A DNA stretch of 7,599 nucleotides from SAR324 cluster bacterium (GCA_002401295.1 NVSR01000020.1:1-7599), one strand, 5' to 3'. Shown: positions 1-6,909, numbered from the stretch's first letter. Translations and numbers: made by a program. The notes: a model not told the origin generated them from the letters alone.

Positions 1-899
1 TAACCCAAGGTACTAATACTCTCCACTGCAGCTCGGCAAACAGAAGGATCGGGATCTTCCAATAATGGGGTGAGTGCGGATTTGGTTGCGTCAGATGGCC
101 ATGTTTGCAGTAAAGTAGCTACTTCCTTTCGTACTTGTGGGAAGGGGTCCTGGAGGCTCTGCAGGATCTGGGGTAGATATTCTTCCGCTTTGACTTTCAC
201 CAGTACTTTCGCTGCCCGAATGCGGACCAAATATTCAGGGTCTCTCAATGCCGCACCCAGCACAGGCCAAGCCAAAGGCAGTGGATTAACCATCAAAGCA
301 TTAATGGCTCGCCGTTTGTGCAGAGCTGTTCCTGATTCTATACGATCCAGGAGCAATTTAATTCCCGGCTCACCTAACTTGGCTAAAGCTTTGAAACCAA
401 CATCAGTTAAATCCTGATTTTCCTCATCATCAATGGCTTTTTCAATTTCCACGGCAGCCGCGGAAACTCCCAACCTGCCGAGGGCTTCAATGGCTTGGTA
501 TTGGGCATCCCACCAGTCATCCCAGTCACCATCGAGTTCCCAGTAGATGTCTTCCCCTCTGCTTTGCACGATAGAGATCAAGGGCTGGATCACGTCTTCA
601 CCACCAATTTTCCCTAAGGCTTCTACGACAGCAACTTTGTTGCTGCCACTGGGATCATGGTTGTAACTCTCCAGAAGGGGTGCAATAGCTTGCGACTGTG
701 CCAGAGTACCTAAGGCACAAATCGCATCGTGAGCAACATCTTCATCCTGATCTTTTAGGTGTCCAATCAAAGCATCTACAGCCTTAATATCCTTTAAGCC
801 ACCCAGGGCTTGTGCGGCAGAACAGCGCACTACATCATCTTCTGAGTGCAGTAGGGAAATGATTTGATCAACTACTTTTGATTTATAACTTTCAGTCAT
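1..899 (-). CDS. HEAT-repeat protein, 3' end beyond the window
   Basis: An uninterrupted reading frame starts with ATG at 899 and is still open at base 1, giving 299 visible residues and no stop. The start is supported by AGGGA four bases upstream. The protein is built from tandem alpha-helical HEAT-like (PBS-lyase type) repeats of about 30 residues. Recurrent cores are VRCSAAQALGGL (24-35), AHDAICALGTL (56-66), VAVVEALGKIGG (89-100), YQAIEALGRLG (134-144), VGFKALAKLGEPG (167-179), VRIRAAKVLVKV (225-236) and VRKEVATLLQTW (256-267). There is no signal peptide or membrane segment, so it is probably cytoplasmic. A very acidic, tryptophan-rich insertion (120-130, WELDGDWDDWW) interrupts the repeats. 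Such proteins are usually protein-binding scaffolds or, in one subfamily, bilin lyases; no catalytic role can be read here. It lies 218 bases after idrA in the same direction, so it may be co-transcribed, but three inverted repeats separate them. A maturation or assembly role for the reductase is possible and unproven. Confidence 0.85.
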   Translation of the reverse strand, partial: MTESYKSKVVDQIISLLHSEDDVVRCSAAQALGGLKDIKAVDALIGHLKDQDEDVAHDAICALGTLAQSQAIAPLLESYNHDPSGSNKVAVVEALGKIGGEDVIQPLISIVQSRGEDIYWELDGDWDDWWDAQYQAIEALGRLGVSAAAVEIEKAIDDEENQDLTDVGFKALAKLGEPGIKLLLDRIESGTALHKRRAINALMVNPLPLAWPVLGAALRDPEYLVRIRAAKVLVKVKAEEYLPQILQSLQDPFPQVRKEVATLLQTWPSDATKSALTPLLEDPDPSVCRAAVESISTLG

Positions 900-903
900 T
901 ATG

Positions 904-908
904 TCCCT
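904..908 (-). promoter_or_regulatory. Ribosome binding site of the HEAT-repeat gene
   Basis: The minus strand reads AGGGA four bases before the ATG at 899. It is a moderate Shine-Dalgarno match, and it supports that ATG as the start although the end of the gene is not visible. Confidence 0.5.
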
Positions 909-968
909 AAAATATATAAGACGAAAAAATGATGGGAATGAGCTACTAAATTCATAAGGTCCACCAGC

Positions 969-1008
969 AATATCTATTCCCACATCGATAGATATGGGAA
1001 TAGATATT
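969..1008. repeat. Perfect 14-bp inverted repeat with a 12-base spacer
   Basis: The left arm AATATCTATTCCCA (969-982) and the right arm TGGGAATAGATATT (995-1008) are exact reverse complements around CATCGATAGATA. Chance is an unlikely explanation for a 14/14 match. It could form a strong hairpin in RNA from either strand, or bind a dimeric regulator 70-110 bases upstream of the HEAT-repeat start. No T-run follows on either strand, which argues against a simple terminator. Confidence 0.85.
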
Positions 1009-1030
1009 ACCACCAACTCTCTGAACAAGA

Positions 1031-1055
1031 CTTGAGATTGATAGGGAGACTCAAG
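1031..1055. repeat. Short inverted repeat, 6-bp arms
   Basis: CTTGAG (1031-1036) pairs with CTCAAG (1050-1055) across a 13-base loop. The arms are short enough to arise by chance. It is listed because it sits between two stronger inverted repeats in the same gap. Confidence 0.4.
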
Positions 1056-1072
1056 GAATCAAGGATTAGACC

Positions 1073-1094
1073 TTCCCACGCAGGAGCGTGGGAA
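1073..1094. repeat. REP-like dispersed palindrome, 9-bp perfect stem
   Basis: TTCCCACGC (1073-1081) pairs perfectly with GCGTGGGAA (1086-1094) around the loop AGGA. Palindromes of this TTCCCACGC...GCGTGGGAA form are a familiar dispersed repeat in many gammaproteobacterial and some other genomes, usually between genes. It lies 24 bases after the idrA stop codon, where such elements often protect or end transcripts. A degenerate relative lies at 7159-7180, on the other side of the operon. Confidence 0.7.
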
Positions 1095-1117
1095 AGATCG
1101 AGTTTGATCACCAGTGA

Positions 1118-3793
1118 TTAAGCACCAGTAATGTTTCTCGGCTTGAAGGACATGGCATGTTGCTCCTTCTGATAGATGGAGCCACCAATACGCTTGATCT
1201 TGCCTACACCCATTTTGTAATTGTAATTACCACTAATCCAATCAACTACACGAGCCTGAATGGCGTTACTTGGCTGTCGTTTGTCCAGGAAGTCCATGAA
1301 AAGAACTCCCTTCTTGATAGCCGGAGTAACCATTGCAATGCCCTTGACGGAAGCCTCAATCAAGTCAATGTGCCCATTTTTCATCAGGCTACTGAATTGA
1401 TAATCGTCTCCCTTCACACCCAAGATGGTATCCTTGTAAATAGGAACTCGCTTGGAGTAAACCATGATCTCATCACCATTCTTGATACCATACTTCTTGG
1501 CATCATCCGGATGGATTTCACAGAAATTTTCAGGCCATCGTTGCTTGATATAAGGTCGTCTTTCCGTATCATCATAACCAGACTGCCATTTCTCGTTGAT
1601 ACGGCCGTTAGTCACCCATAACTCGTCTTCCTGCGGCTTCATCCACTCCCAGAAATCTGAGAAGAGGCCCCAAGGTGACTTCATCATATTCACCTTGCCC
1701 GACTGGGAGTTGAAATGGGTCAACTTTTTGTTGAAGACATTGCCTTTCTCCGCACCCGTCTCAGGCAATTCAAGAGTTGTATCATGCAGACGCACAGTTC
1801 CAACCAACTCACCTTCGATTCTCAAAACAGGTCCCTGGATACCAGTGGTTCCCATCTGGCGCATACGCTCATGCAAGGTGATGCCTTTGGCGTGAGCATC
1901 CACTTTGATCATGTTGAAGTCTTTTCGACTACCACGAGAGAATCTGGCTGCTTCTTCAGCGACATCATTGGAATTTTCCCAATCAAAGCCGTCAAAGCCC
2001 ATTTTTTTGGCCAACTGAGCGATAATCCACCAATCTGGTTTGGACTCACCCGGAGCATCATAGAATTTCTGATAGAGTCGCAAACGTCGTTCACCGTTAG
2101 CTCGCATGAAGTCATTCTCACCCCAACCGGAGGCGGGGAAAACGATATCAGCAAACTTAGCTCCGATTGGATCAATTAGGTAGATATCCTGATTGATCAC
2201 TACCATTCCGCCGGAATCAGCACGTTTCTTCAGGGTAGCAATGATTTCCTGCTTGTCCTTGGAACGAACCTGATGCTGGTTATTGGTTACCAACTCTTCA
2301 AACTTGGCTTGCAAACCTGTGGTACCACACATGGCTTGAATCCAAGTTGTTCCAATCACATGCGCCATGCGAGTGTGTCCAGAAACTAACCAGCGATCCG
2401 TATCCAAAGCTCTTCGACGTCGACCGGGCACTTTTTCTGGAGACAAGTTGCGAGGATACTTACCACCACCTTGACCACCACGTTGATGACCACCAAAACG
2501 GGCAATCATTTGTCCGGGTCGTCCACCAGCGCCGACTACGGCAGCCAGAGCACCAATGGCCTCAGTGTTTCCAGTGTTATTTGACCAGTAGAATCCTTTC
2601 TCAATTCCAATGGAAGTCTTAGGTCGTTCACCATCTATAGGCTTACCCATGTACTCGGCAGCCTTCACAATCTTGGCAGGATCTACACCAGAGATTTTAG
2701 AAGCATTTTCCAGCTTGTACTCATCTTGAGCGAAGAGCCACTTCTTCCAATCTTCGTAACCTTTAGTCTGGAATTTACCCCAGGTAGTTCGCCACTGCCA
2801 AGGAGTGTTTCGAGTTCCCTGACCAAAGCCGGAATCCGTTTCCCACTTGCTGGCTACCCACTTGTCAATCCAATCCTGATCTTGCCAACCGTTTTCAATG
2901 ATAATACGGGCAATCGCATTCACGACAACATTATCCGTACCGGGGTAAAGATCCAGATGAACAGCACCATACTTTTTCGCAAAAGCAACACCCGCAGTTT
3001 CACGAGGATTCAGGATAACTACCTTTTGTCCACTTTCAATCGCTGGCTTGATCCACTGAGTGAAGAGAACAGTCTTCGTTTCATAAGGATCTGTTCCACA
3101 GATCATCAGAGCATCAGCATCACCCCAATCACTGTAAGCCGCACCGAAGTTGTCATAACCCGCATCCCGGAAACCAGGAGTGGAAGTTACGTCGGAAGGC
3201 GTATCATGGAAGGTAAAAGCCGCTGTCTTGACGTGGCGTCGAGCATACTTGGTAATCGCGTAAGTATTCTCAATGAAATGATAAGAGAATGTCTTAACGG
3301 AATAAGCATTCACTCCGTGCTTGTCGATGACGTGATTGGCAACTTCCGCCGCGATATCCAGAGCAAAATCCCAGGAAACCGGCACTAAAGAGCCATGGAT
3401 TCTAACCAGGGGTCGTTGCAATCGATCCTTAGTCAACTTGTCAGGATTATAACACTTCTGAGCGATCGTACCGCCACGTATTGAAGAATCTCCTGTCAGA
3501 TTCACAACCTCTGTGTCCTTATCAGGAACGACTACTACATTATGCTTTCGACCATTATGGGTCACTACATTATGCTGTGTAGGGGCCACCCAGGCACCGA
3601 GGGCTGAAGTCGGAAAATCAACACCAAAAGCATTTTGAGAAGCCTTGGGTCCACCTTCAGTACCGACAGGCCAGCGATAGACTTTGTAACCACAGGCAAC
3701 AATACAATAATCACAAGCCGTTGTTAAGACATCCGCTCCCTTCGGAGGAAGAGGTGCTTTATCCACCGCGTCATAGAATTTTGTTTTTTCCAT
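1118..3793 (-). CDS. idrA: Molybdopterin oxidoreductase, iodate reductase catalytic subunit IdrA (AioA family)
   Basis: This 891-residue protein belongs to the DMSO-reductase superfamily and closely resembles the arsenite oxidase large subunit. Near the N-terminus C27-x2-C30-x3-C34, with no fourth cysteine and SSxRGG at 103-108, matches the AioA/IdrA [3Fe-4S] arrangement in which serine replaces that cysteine. GTDPYETKT (233-241), GGHQ (434-437) and NGRINEKWQ (729-737) match cofactor and active-site segments of AioA. There is no signal peptide, as in AioA, so it is probably exported folded with the Tat-bearing Rieske partner. The ATG lies 9 bases after the idrB stop codon, and its ribosome binding site (GGGAAG) abuts that stop, implying translational coupling. 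Two di-haem peroxidase genes lie upstream in the same operon, which is the known idrABP1P2 content. The usual AioA arsenite-binding His and Glu have no evident counterpart in residues 201-220. The predicted role is periplasmic iodate reduction with electrons from IdrB. Arsenite oxidase is the main alternative. Confidence 0.8.
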   Translation of the reverse strand: MEKTKFYDAVDKAPLPPKGADVLTTACDYCIVACGYKVYRWPVGTEGGPKASQNAFGVDFPTSALGAWVAPTQHNVVTHNGRKHNVVVVPDKDTEVVNLTGDSSIRGGTIAQKCYNPDKLTKDRLQRPLVRIHGSLVPVSWDFALDIAAEVANHVIDKHGVNAYSVKTFSYHFIENTYAITKYARRHVKTAAFTFHDTPSDVTSTPGFRDAGYDNFGAAYSDWGDADALMICGTDPYETKTVLFTQWIKPAIESGQKVVILNPRETAGVAFAKKYGAVHLDLYPGTDNVVVNAIARIIIENGWQDQDWIDKWVASKWETDSGFGQGTRNTPWQWRTTWGKFQTKGYEDWKKWLFAQDEYKLENASKISGVDPAKIVKAAEYMGKPIDGERPKTSIGIEKGFYWSNNTGNTEAIGALAAVVGAGGRPGQMIARFGGHQRGGQGGGKYPRNLSPEKVPGRRRRALDTDRWLVSGHTRMAHVIGTTWIQAMCGTTGLQAKFEELVTNNQHQVRSKDKQEIIATLKKRADSGGMVVINQDIYLIDPIGAKFADIVFPASGWGENDFMRANGERRLRLYQKFYDAPGESKPDWWIIAQLAKKMGFDGFDWENSNDVAEEAARFSRGSRKDFNMIKVDAHAKGITLHERMRQMGTTGIQGPVLRIEGELVGTVRLHDTTLELPETGAEKGNVFNKKLTHFNSQSGKVNMMKSPWGLFSDFWEWMKPQEDELWVTNGRINEKWQSGYDDTERRPYIKQRWPENFCEIHPDDAKKYGIKNGDEIMVYSKRVPIYKDTILGVKGDDYQFSSLMKNGHIDLIEASVKGIAMVTPAIKKGVLFMDFLDKRQPSNAIQARVVDWISGNYNYKMGVGKIKRIGGSIYQKEQHAMSFKPRNITGA

Positions 3794-3802
3794 TCTCTTC
3801 CC

Positions 3803-4366
3803 TTATCCGATTAGGTTATCGTTTCGACCAAAAAGCAGTCCCATGACTCCTACGGCGTAGATATCGTCACCATCCAGCTCTAGCACAACCTGAGGTAAAC
3901 TCTGGTAAGCCTGGCCTGAAACGACGATTCCGTATCGAGTTAGATCGTAAGTAGTCAAATGAAGTGGACACTGTCCCATGGTCTTATATTGCTTGTTATA
4001 AGTTCCGGCCAGCGCACCCCCCTGATGGGTACAATAAGAACTAAAAGCTACGATATCTTGTTTTTTACTCAGACCACCACCGGCCTTTTCGCCCAAGCGA
4101 ATCAGCATAGCACCAGCGTTCAAGCCATCATCGGGGTAGTTGAAATAAACAGGCTCATCTTGTTTCAATTGGCTGAGCTTACCAATCAATTTTTTAGGAT
4201 ACTGAGCCAGACGAGCTTCCTGAGCCTGGGCCGTACCTGGAATATTAAGCATCACCGTAGTTGCTGCTACAGCAGTTCCACTATAGAGCAAGAACTCTCG
4301 TCGATTGATGCCGCATTTACCCTTCCCCTGATGTGCTTCAGGTTGCAGAATTTCACTCTGCTTCAT
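3803..4366 (-). CDS. idrB: Rieske [2Fe-2S] subunit of iodate reductase, IdrB (AioB family), Tat-exported
   Basis: The protein has 187 residues. The start at 4366 is chosen because AAGGAGG lies five bases upstream; an in-frame ATG at 4417 would add 17 residues and lacks this site. The N-terminus has a twin-arginine signal, NRREFLL (21-27), then a hydrophobic stretch, with probable cleavage after AQA (46-48). The Rieske centre is C112-T-H114 and C133-P-L-H136, separated by 18 residues. The second cysteine of each classical Rieske loop, which forms the disulfide in many family members, is absent: the loops read CTHQGG and CPLHLT. Loss of that disulfide is also known in Alcaligenes faecalis AioB. 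The protein should carry electrons between the respiratory chain, probably through a c-type cytochrome, and the molybdenum subunit encoded 9 bases downstream. Family membership is secure. The idrB name, rather than aioB, depends on the neighbouring peroxidase genes. Confidence 0.8.
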   Translation of the reverse strand: MKQSEILQPEAHQGKGKCGINRREFLLYSGTAVAATTVMLNIPGTAQAQEARLAQYPKKLIGKLSQLKQDEPVYFNYPDDGLNAGAMLIRLGEKAGGGLSKKQDIVAFSSYCTHQGGALAGTYNKQYKTMGQCPLHLTTYDLTRYGIVVSGQAYQSLPQVVLELDGDDIYAVGVMGLLFGRNDNLIG

Positions 4367-4371
4367 GATTG

Positions 4372-4378
4372 CCTCCTT
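4372..4378 (-). promoter_or_regulatory. Strong ribosome binding site deciding the idrB start
   Basis: The minus strand reads AAGGAGG five bases before the ATG at 4366. This near-ideal Shine-Dalgarno site selects that start over the in-frame ATGs at 4399 and 4417, and it places the twin-arginine motif at a normal distance from the N-terminus. Confidence 0.85.
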
Positions 4379-4436
4379 AATTTGTTTATTTGCTTGCATA
4401 GAGATAGCAAAACCCAATTTTTGTCTTCACCAGTTT

Positions 4437-4476
4437 CCACTTTCAGAGACTCAACACTTGCAAGCGTTGAAAGTGG
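4437..4476. repeat. Inverted repeat in the idrP1-idrB gap
   Basis: CCACTTTCA (4437-4445) is the exact reverse complement of TGAAAGTGG (4468-4476). Inside lies a second, overlapping possibility: CAAC (4452-4455) with GTTG (4466-4469) around the palindrome CTTGCAAG (4457-4464). The two pairings share bases 4468-4469, so they partly compete. It sits in the largest gap within the operon (4367-4517, 151 bases). It could be an RNA processing or stability element that sets different levels of peroxidase and reductase, or an operator for an internal promoter. No T-run follows on the minus strand. Confidence 0.7.
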
Positions 4477-4517
4477 TATATCCACCGGTTTAAAAAATCT
4501 AAAAATGAGCGAAAAAA

Positions 4518-5669
4518 TTACTTCACCACAGGGATTTCACTCAGGGAGACCGAATCAGGTAACTCGGGAGTTTCCACAGTGATCTGCTCTCCGGACAAGC
4601 TTTTCAGGAATGCCAGCAGGTCTGCTTTCTCAGTGCCTGTTAAGCCTAAAGGCTTCAGGATCTTCGTCTTGGTTCCCCAAGCATCGTCACCACCACCTTT
4701 GTTGTAGAAGTCAATGACGTCTTCCAAGGTAGCAATGGTTCCGTTGTGCATGTAAGGAAAGGTGTAAGCCGTGTAGCGCAAGCTAGGCGTACGGAATTTA
4801 CCCTTGTCTCTTTTCTGCTTGGTACGGAAGTAGAAGCCCGGATCACGCTTGGTATGGCGATACAACTTCTCAGTAGATCCCTTGGCATAGAGTTCATAGC
4901 GAAAAGTAATCTGTGCCAATCCGTCTTCGGACCAACGTTCATTGGTGGGTACACCGTTGTTGTAGTACTTCTCATCAGTGAAGAGGGCACCATTATGACA
5001 CTCAATACAGTTTGCCTTGCCTTGGAAGAGCTCCATGCCAAGCTGCTGCTGTACTGTCAGGGCGGACTCATCACCATTCATGTACTTGTCGAAAGGTGTG
5101 TCTCGCTGCACCATAGTGCGCTCCCAAGCGGCAATAGCGCGCCAGGCATTAGCTAATTTGGGGACATTATCACCAAATATTTCTTTAAAGGCTTCACGAT
5201 ATTCAGGTACCAGAGCCAGGCGAGCGGTCATCACATCAAACTCACCATTACCGGCTACAGCTCCACCAGCAGCGGACTTAGCTTGGCTTTCCAAAGATTT
5301 GGAGGAACCAGCCCAGAATAATTTGCTGTAATAAGCAGAGTTCACAATAGTCTGACTAAAGCGCCAGTGAACAGTTCCGGGGTAACCACGGCTGATAGGC
5401 GCATTGTAGGCCCAGCCTTGACTTCCTTCGTGACAGGCTACACAAGGTGTAGACTGATCACCACCCAAACGTCCGTCAAAAAAGAGCTTCTTGCCCAATT
5501 CAATTTTCTCAGGCGTTTGCGGGTTATCCGCGGGGACTGGGGGCGCGGGTAAAGCAGCGAGGGGCGCATCAAAATCAGCATCTCCCACTGCCATTGCAGC
5601 AGAAGGCACGATCGCCAACATAGTGGCCGCCGTCACCGCCAAGGTCATACTTTTAAAAATGGTTTTCAT
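4518..5669 (-). CDS. idrP1: Periplasmic di-haem cytochrome c peroxidase-like protein (IdrP1 by position)
   Basis: The protein has 383 residues. The start at 5669 follows GGAGGTG by five bases; an upstream in-frame ATG at 5732 overlaps the end of idrP2 and is unlikely. A Sec signal peptide ends near AMA (25-27). Two haem c sites, CVACH (76-80) and CIECH (221-225), define the bacterial cytochrome c peroxidase/MauG family. The C-terminal segment PYMHNGT (305-311) followed by ATLEDV is typical of this group. The family's usual FWDGR segment reads FWAGS here (118-122), so the first-haem pocket is divergent. Family members reduce hydrogen peroxide with electrons from small cytochromes. In the iodate-reduction model IdrP1 and IdrP2 remove peroxide formed during iodate turnover. 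It is 52 bases downstream of idrP2 and 151 bases upstream of idrB. The P1/P2 naming is positional and could be reversed. Confidence 0.8.
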   Translation of the reverse strand: MKTIFKSMTLAVTAATMLAIVPSAAMAVGDADFDAPLAALPAPPVPADNPQTPEKIELGKKLFFDGRLGGDQSTPCVACHEGSQGWAYNAPISRGYPGTVHWRFSQTIVNSAYYSKLFWAGSSKSLESQAKSAAGGAVAGNGEFDVMTARLALVPEYREAFKEIFGDNVPKLANAWRAIAAWERTMVQRDTPFDKYMNGDESALTVQQQLGMELFQGKANCIECHNGALFTDEKYYNNGVPTNERWSEDGLAQITFRYELYAKGSTEKLYRHTKRDPGFYFRTKQKRDKGKFRTPSLRYTAYTFPYMHNGTIATLEDVIDFYNKGGGDDAWGTKTKILKPLGLTGTEKADLLAFLKSLSGEQITVETPELPDSVSLSEIPVVK

Positions 5670-5674
5670 CAAAA

Positions 5675-5681
5675 CACCTCC
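5675..5681 (-). promoter_or_regulatory. Strong ribosome binding site deciding the idrP1 start
   Basis: GGAGGTG on the minus strand lies five bases before the ATG at 5669. It picks this start over the in-frame ATG at 5732, and the resulting N-terminus is a clean signal peptide. Confidence 0.85.
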
Positions 5682-5721
5682 GAATGTTTCTTCCTTCGAT
5701 GAGTCGTTAAGGGTTCGAGAA

Positions 5722-6897
5722 TTATTTGTCAAACTTCCAAGTGTCGACTTTACGGTTGTCTACTTCTTTCCAGTTAGTGATTGTGGGGTAAGCCGTTTCA
5801 CCATCAGCAAAAGTATATACATAATCACTACCAGTCAGTGCGTCACCTGAGAGGGAGCCCAAGAAAGCTACGAGGTCTTTCTTTTCCATGTCACTCAAAC
5901 CCAAAGGCTTGATTCGTGGATCCTTGTTGACATCTTTGCCACCACCTTGGTTGTAGAATTCCACTACATCATCCAAAGTCGCCAAGGTACCATTGTGCAT
6001 GTAAGGGGCAGTTTGCTTCAATTCCCGCAGAGTTGGTGTCATGAATTTACCCATGTCACTACCGTCGGCTTTGTGGCTGACCACATGAGCACCGGGATCG
6101 CGTCGCAAATTCATGAAGTTCTCATTACCCATGAACATATTGAAGGCAAGAAACATGGTACTACGTTCTTCATCTTCAAAAATTTCCTGATTTTCCGCTA
6201 CACCCAGGTTGTGAGCTTTGCCATCGGCAAAGAGAGCACCCGTGTGGCAGGAAACACAGTTAGCCTTACCTGTAAACAGGAACTGACCTCGTTTCGCAGC
6301 ATCTGATAAAGTGCCTTGATCAAAGGGTACGTTTTTAGATTGTAGACTCTTGAGGTACTCAGGGATTAGCTTTCGTACCGTACCGTTGCTGGGTTCACCC
6401 AGACCGGCTTCCATAAACATTTTGATATACTGGGGATCCTGCTTGACCCGCTCCTGCATGAGGCGCATATCCATGTTCATCCAAATCGTCTCGGTAATCT
6501 GATCACGAGTCACGTCATTCAGGTTAGTACCCAGACGTCCATCATGAAACCAAGGAATACCGTACTTTTTCTTCTGCGCTGTATTGATCAGCGTCGGAGT
6601 ATTACGGAAACCCAGAGTTCCTGTGTAAGCATCGGACAGCGCCATACCATCGGCAAAACCCTTCTCAGGGTTGTGACAGCTGGAGCAACTTATCGTCGCA
6701 TTACCGGATAACCTTGGATCAAAAAAGAGTCGCTTACCAATCGCGGCCTTTTTTGCGTCATACTTCATGGGTTGTAACTTGGCGGAAGACAAGTCGTCCG
6801 CTGTGGTGGATGCTTTATCGGGTGCAGGCCCTCCCGTCTGACAAGAAGCTGCCAGCAGTGCTAAGCCAACAAAGCTTACCGCTGATAGTTTTCGCAT
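5722..6897 (-). CDS. idrP2: Di-haem cytochrome c peroxidase-like lipoprotein (IdrP2 by position)
   Basis: The protein has 391 residues. The start at 6897 follows GGAGAG by six bases; an in-frame ATG at 6951 would bury the signal peptide. The N-terminus is a short signal ending in LLAASC, with C19 in a plausible though not ideal lipobox and glutamine next, which suggests outer-membrane anchoring. Two haem c sites, CSSCH (71-75) and CVSCH (214-218), plus FFDPRLSG (58-65), FRNTPTL (97-103), FHDGR (117-121) and PYMHNGT (298-304), place it in the bacterial cytochrome c peroxidase/MauG family. The first-haem domain looks more conventional than that of IdrP1. The two proteins share the overall plan but differ widely, so they are not a recent duplication. 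The predicted role is peroxide removal during iodate reduction. It is the first gene of the operon, with a long gene-free region upstream. Confidence 0.8.
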   Translation of the reverse strand: MRKLSAVSFVGLALLAASCQTGGPAPDKASTTADDLSSAKLQPMKYDAKKAAIGKRLFFDPRLSGNATISCSSCHNPEKGFADGMALSDAYTGTLGFRNTPTLINTAQKKKYGIPWFHDGRLGTNLNDVTRDQITETIWMNMDMRLMQERVKQDPQYIKMFMEAGLGEPSNGTVRKLIPEYLKSLQSKNVPFDQGTLSDAAKRGQFLFTGKANCVSCHTGALFADGKAHNLGVAENQEIFEDEERSTMFLAFNMFMGNENFMNLRRDPGAHVVSHKADGSDMGKFMTPTLRELKQTAPYMHNGTLATLDDVVEFYNQGGGKDVNKDPRIKPLGLSDMEKKDLVAFLGSLSGDALTGSDYVYTFADGETAYPTITNWKEVDNRKVDTWKFDK

Positions 6898-6903
6898 CGC
6901 ATT

Positions 6904-6909
6904 CTCTCC
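6904..6909 (-). promoter_or_regulatory. Ribosome binding site deciding the idrP2 start
   Basis: GGAGAG on the minus strand lies six bases before the ATG at 6897. With the signal peptide that follows, it favours this start over the in-frame ATG at 6951. Confidence 0.75.

Larger units (their letters stand above)
900..1117. other. Intergenic gap between idrA and the HEAT-repeat gene
   Basis: This 218-base gap holds three consecutive inverted repeats, at 969-1008, 1031-1055 and 1073-1094, and no reading frame I would support. None of the hairpins is followed by a run of T on the minus strand, so no classical intrinsic terminator of the idr operon is visible. The gap could end the operon by another route, carry a promoter for the HEAT-repeat gene, or stabilise the 3' end of the idrA message. 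Confidence 0.6.

Noticed and set aside
1103..1120. Small palindrome over the idrA stop codon, ATCAC/GTGAT
   Set aside because: The arms are only five bases with a two-base centre, too tight for a stable hairpin, and no T-run follows. Probably chance.
1157..3388. Several open frames of 88-220 codons, on both strands, inside idrA
   Set aside because: They overlap a long gene with clear family motifs, have compositions unlike real proteins and no conserved motif. They are shadows of the coding strand.
1118..4366. Plain arsenite oxidase aioBA
   Set aside because: Family similarity is real, but two di-haem peroxidase genes in the same operon and the apparent loss of two arsenite-contact residues fit iodate reductase better. 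It remains the main alternative.
4367..4417. Longer idrB start at 4417, adding 17 residues
   Set aside because: AAGGAGG sits five bases before the ATG at 4366 and would lie within the coding sequence of the longer form. The shorter form has a normal Tat signal.
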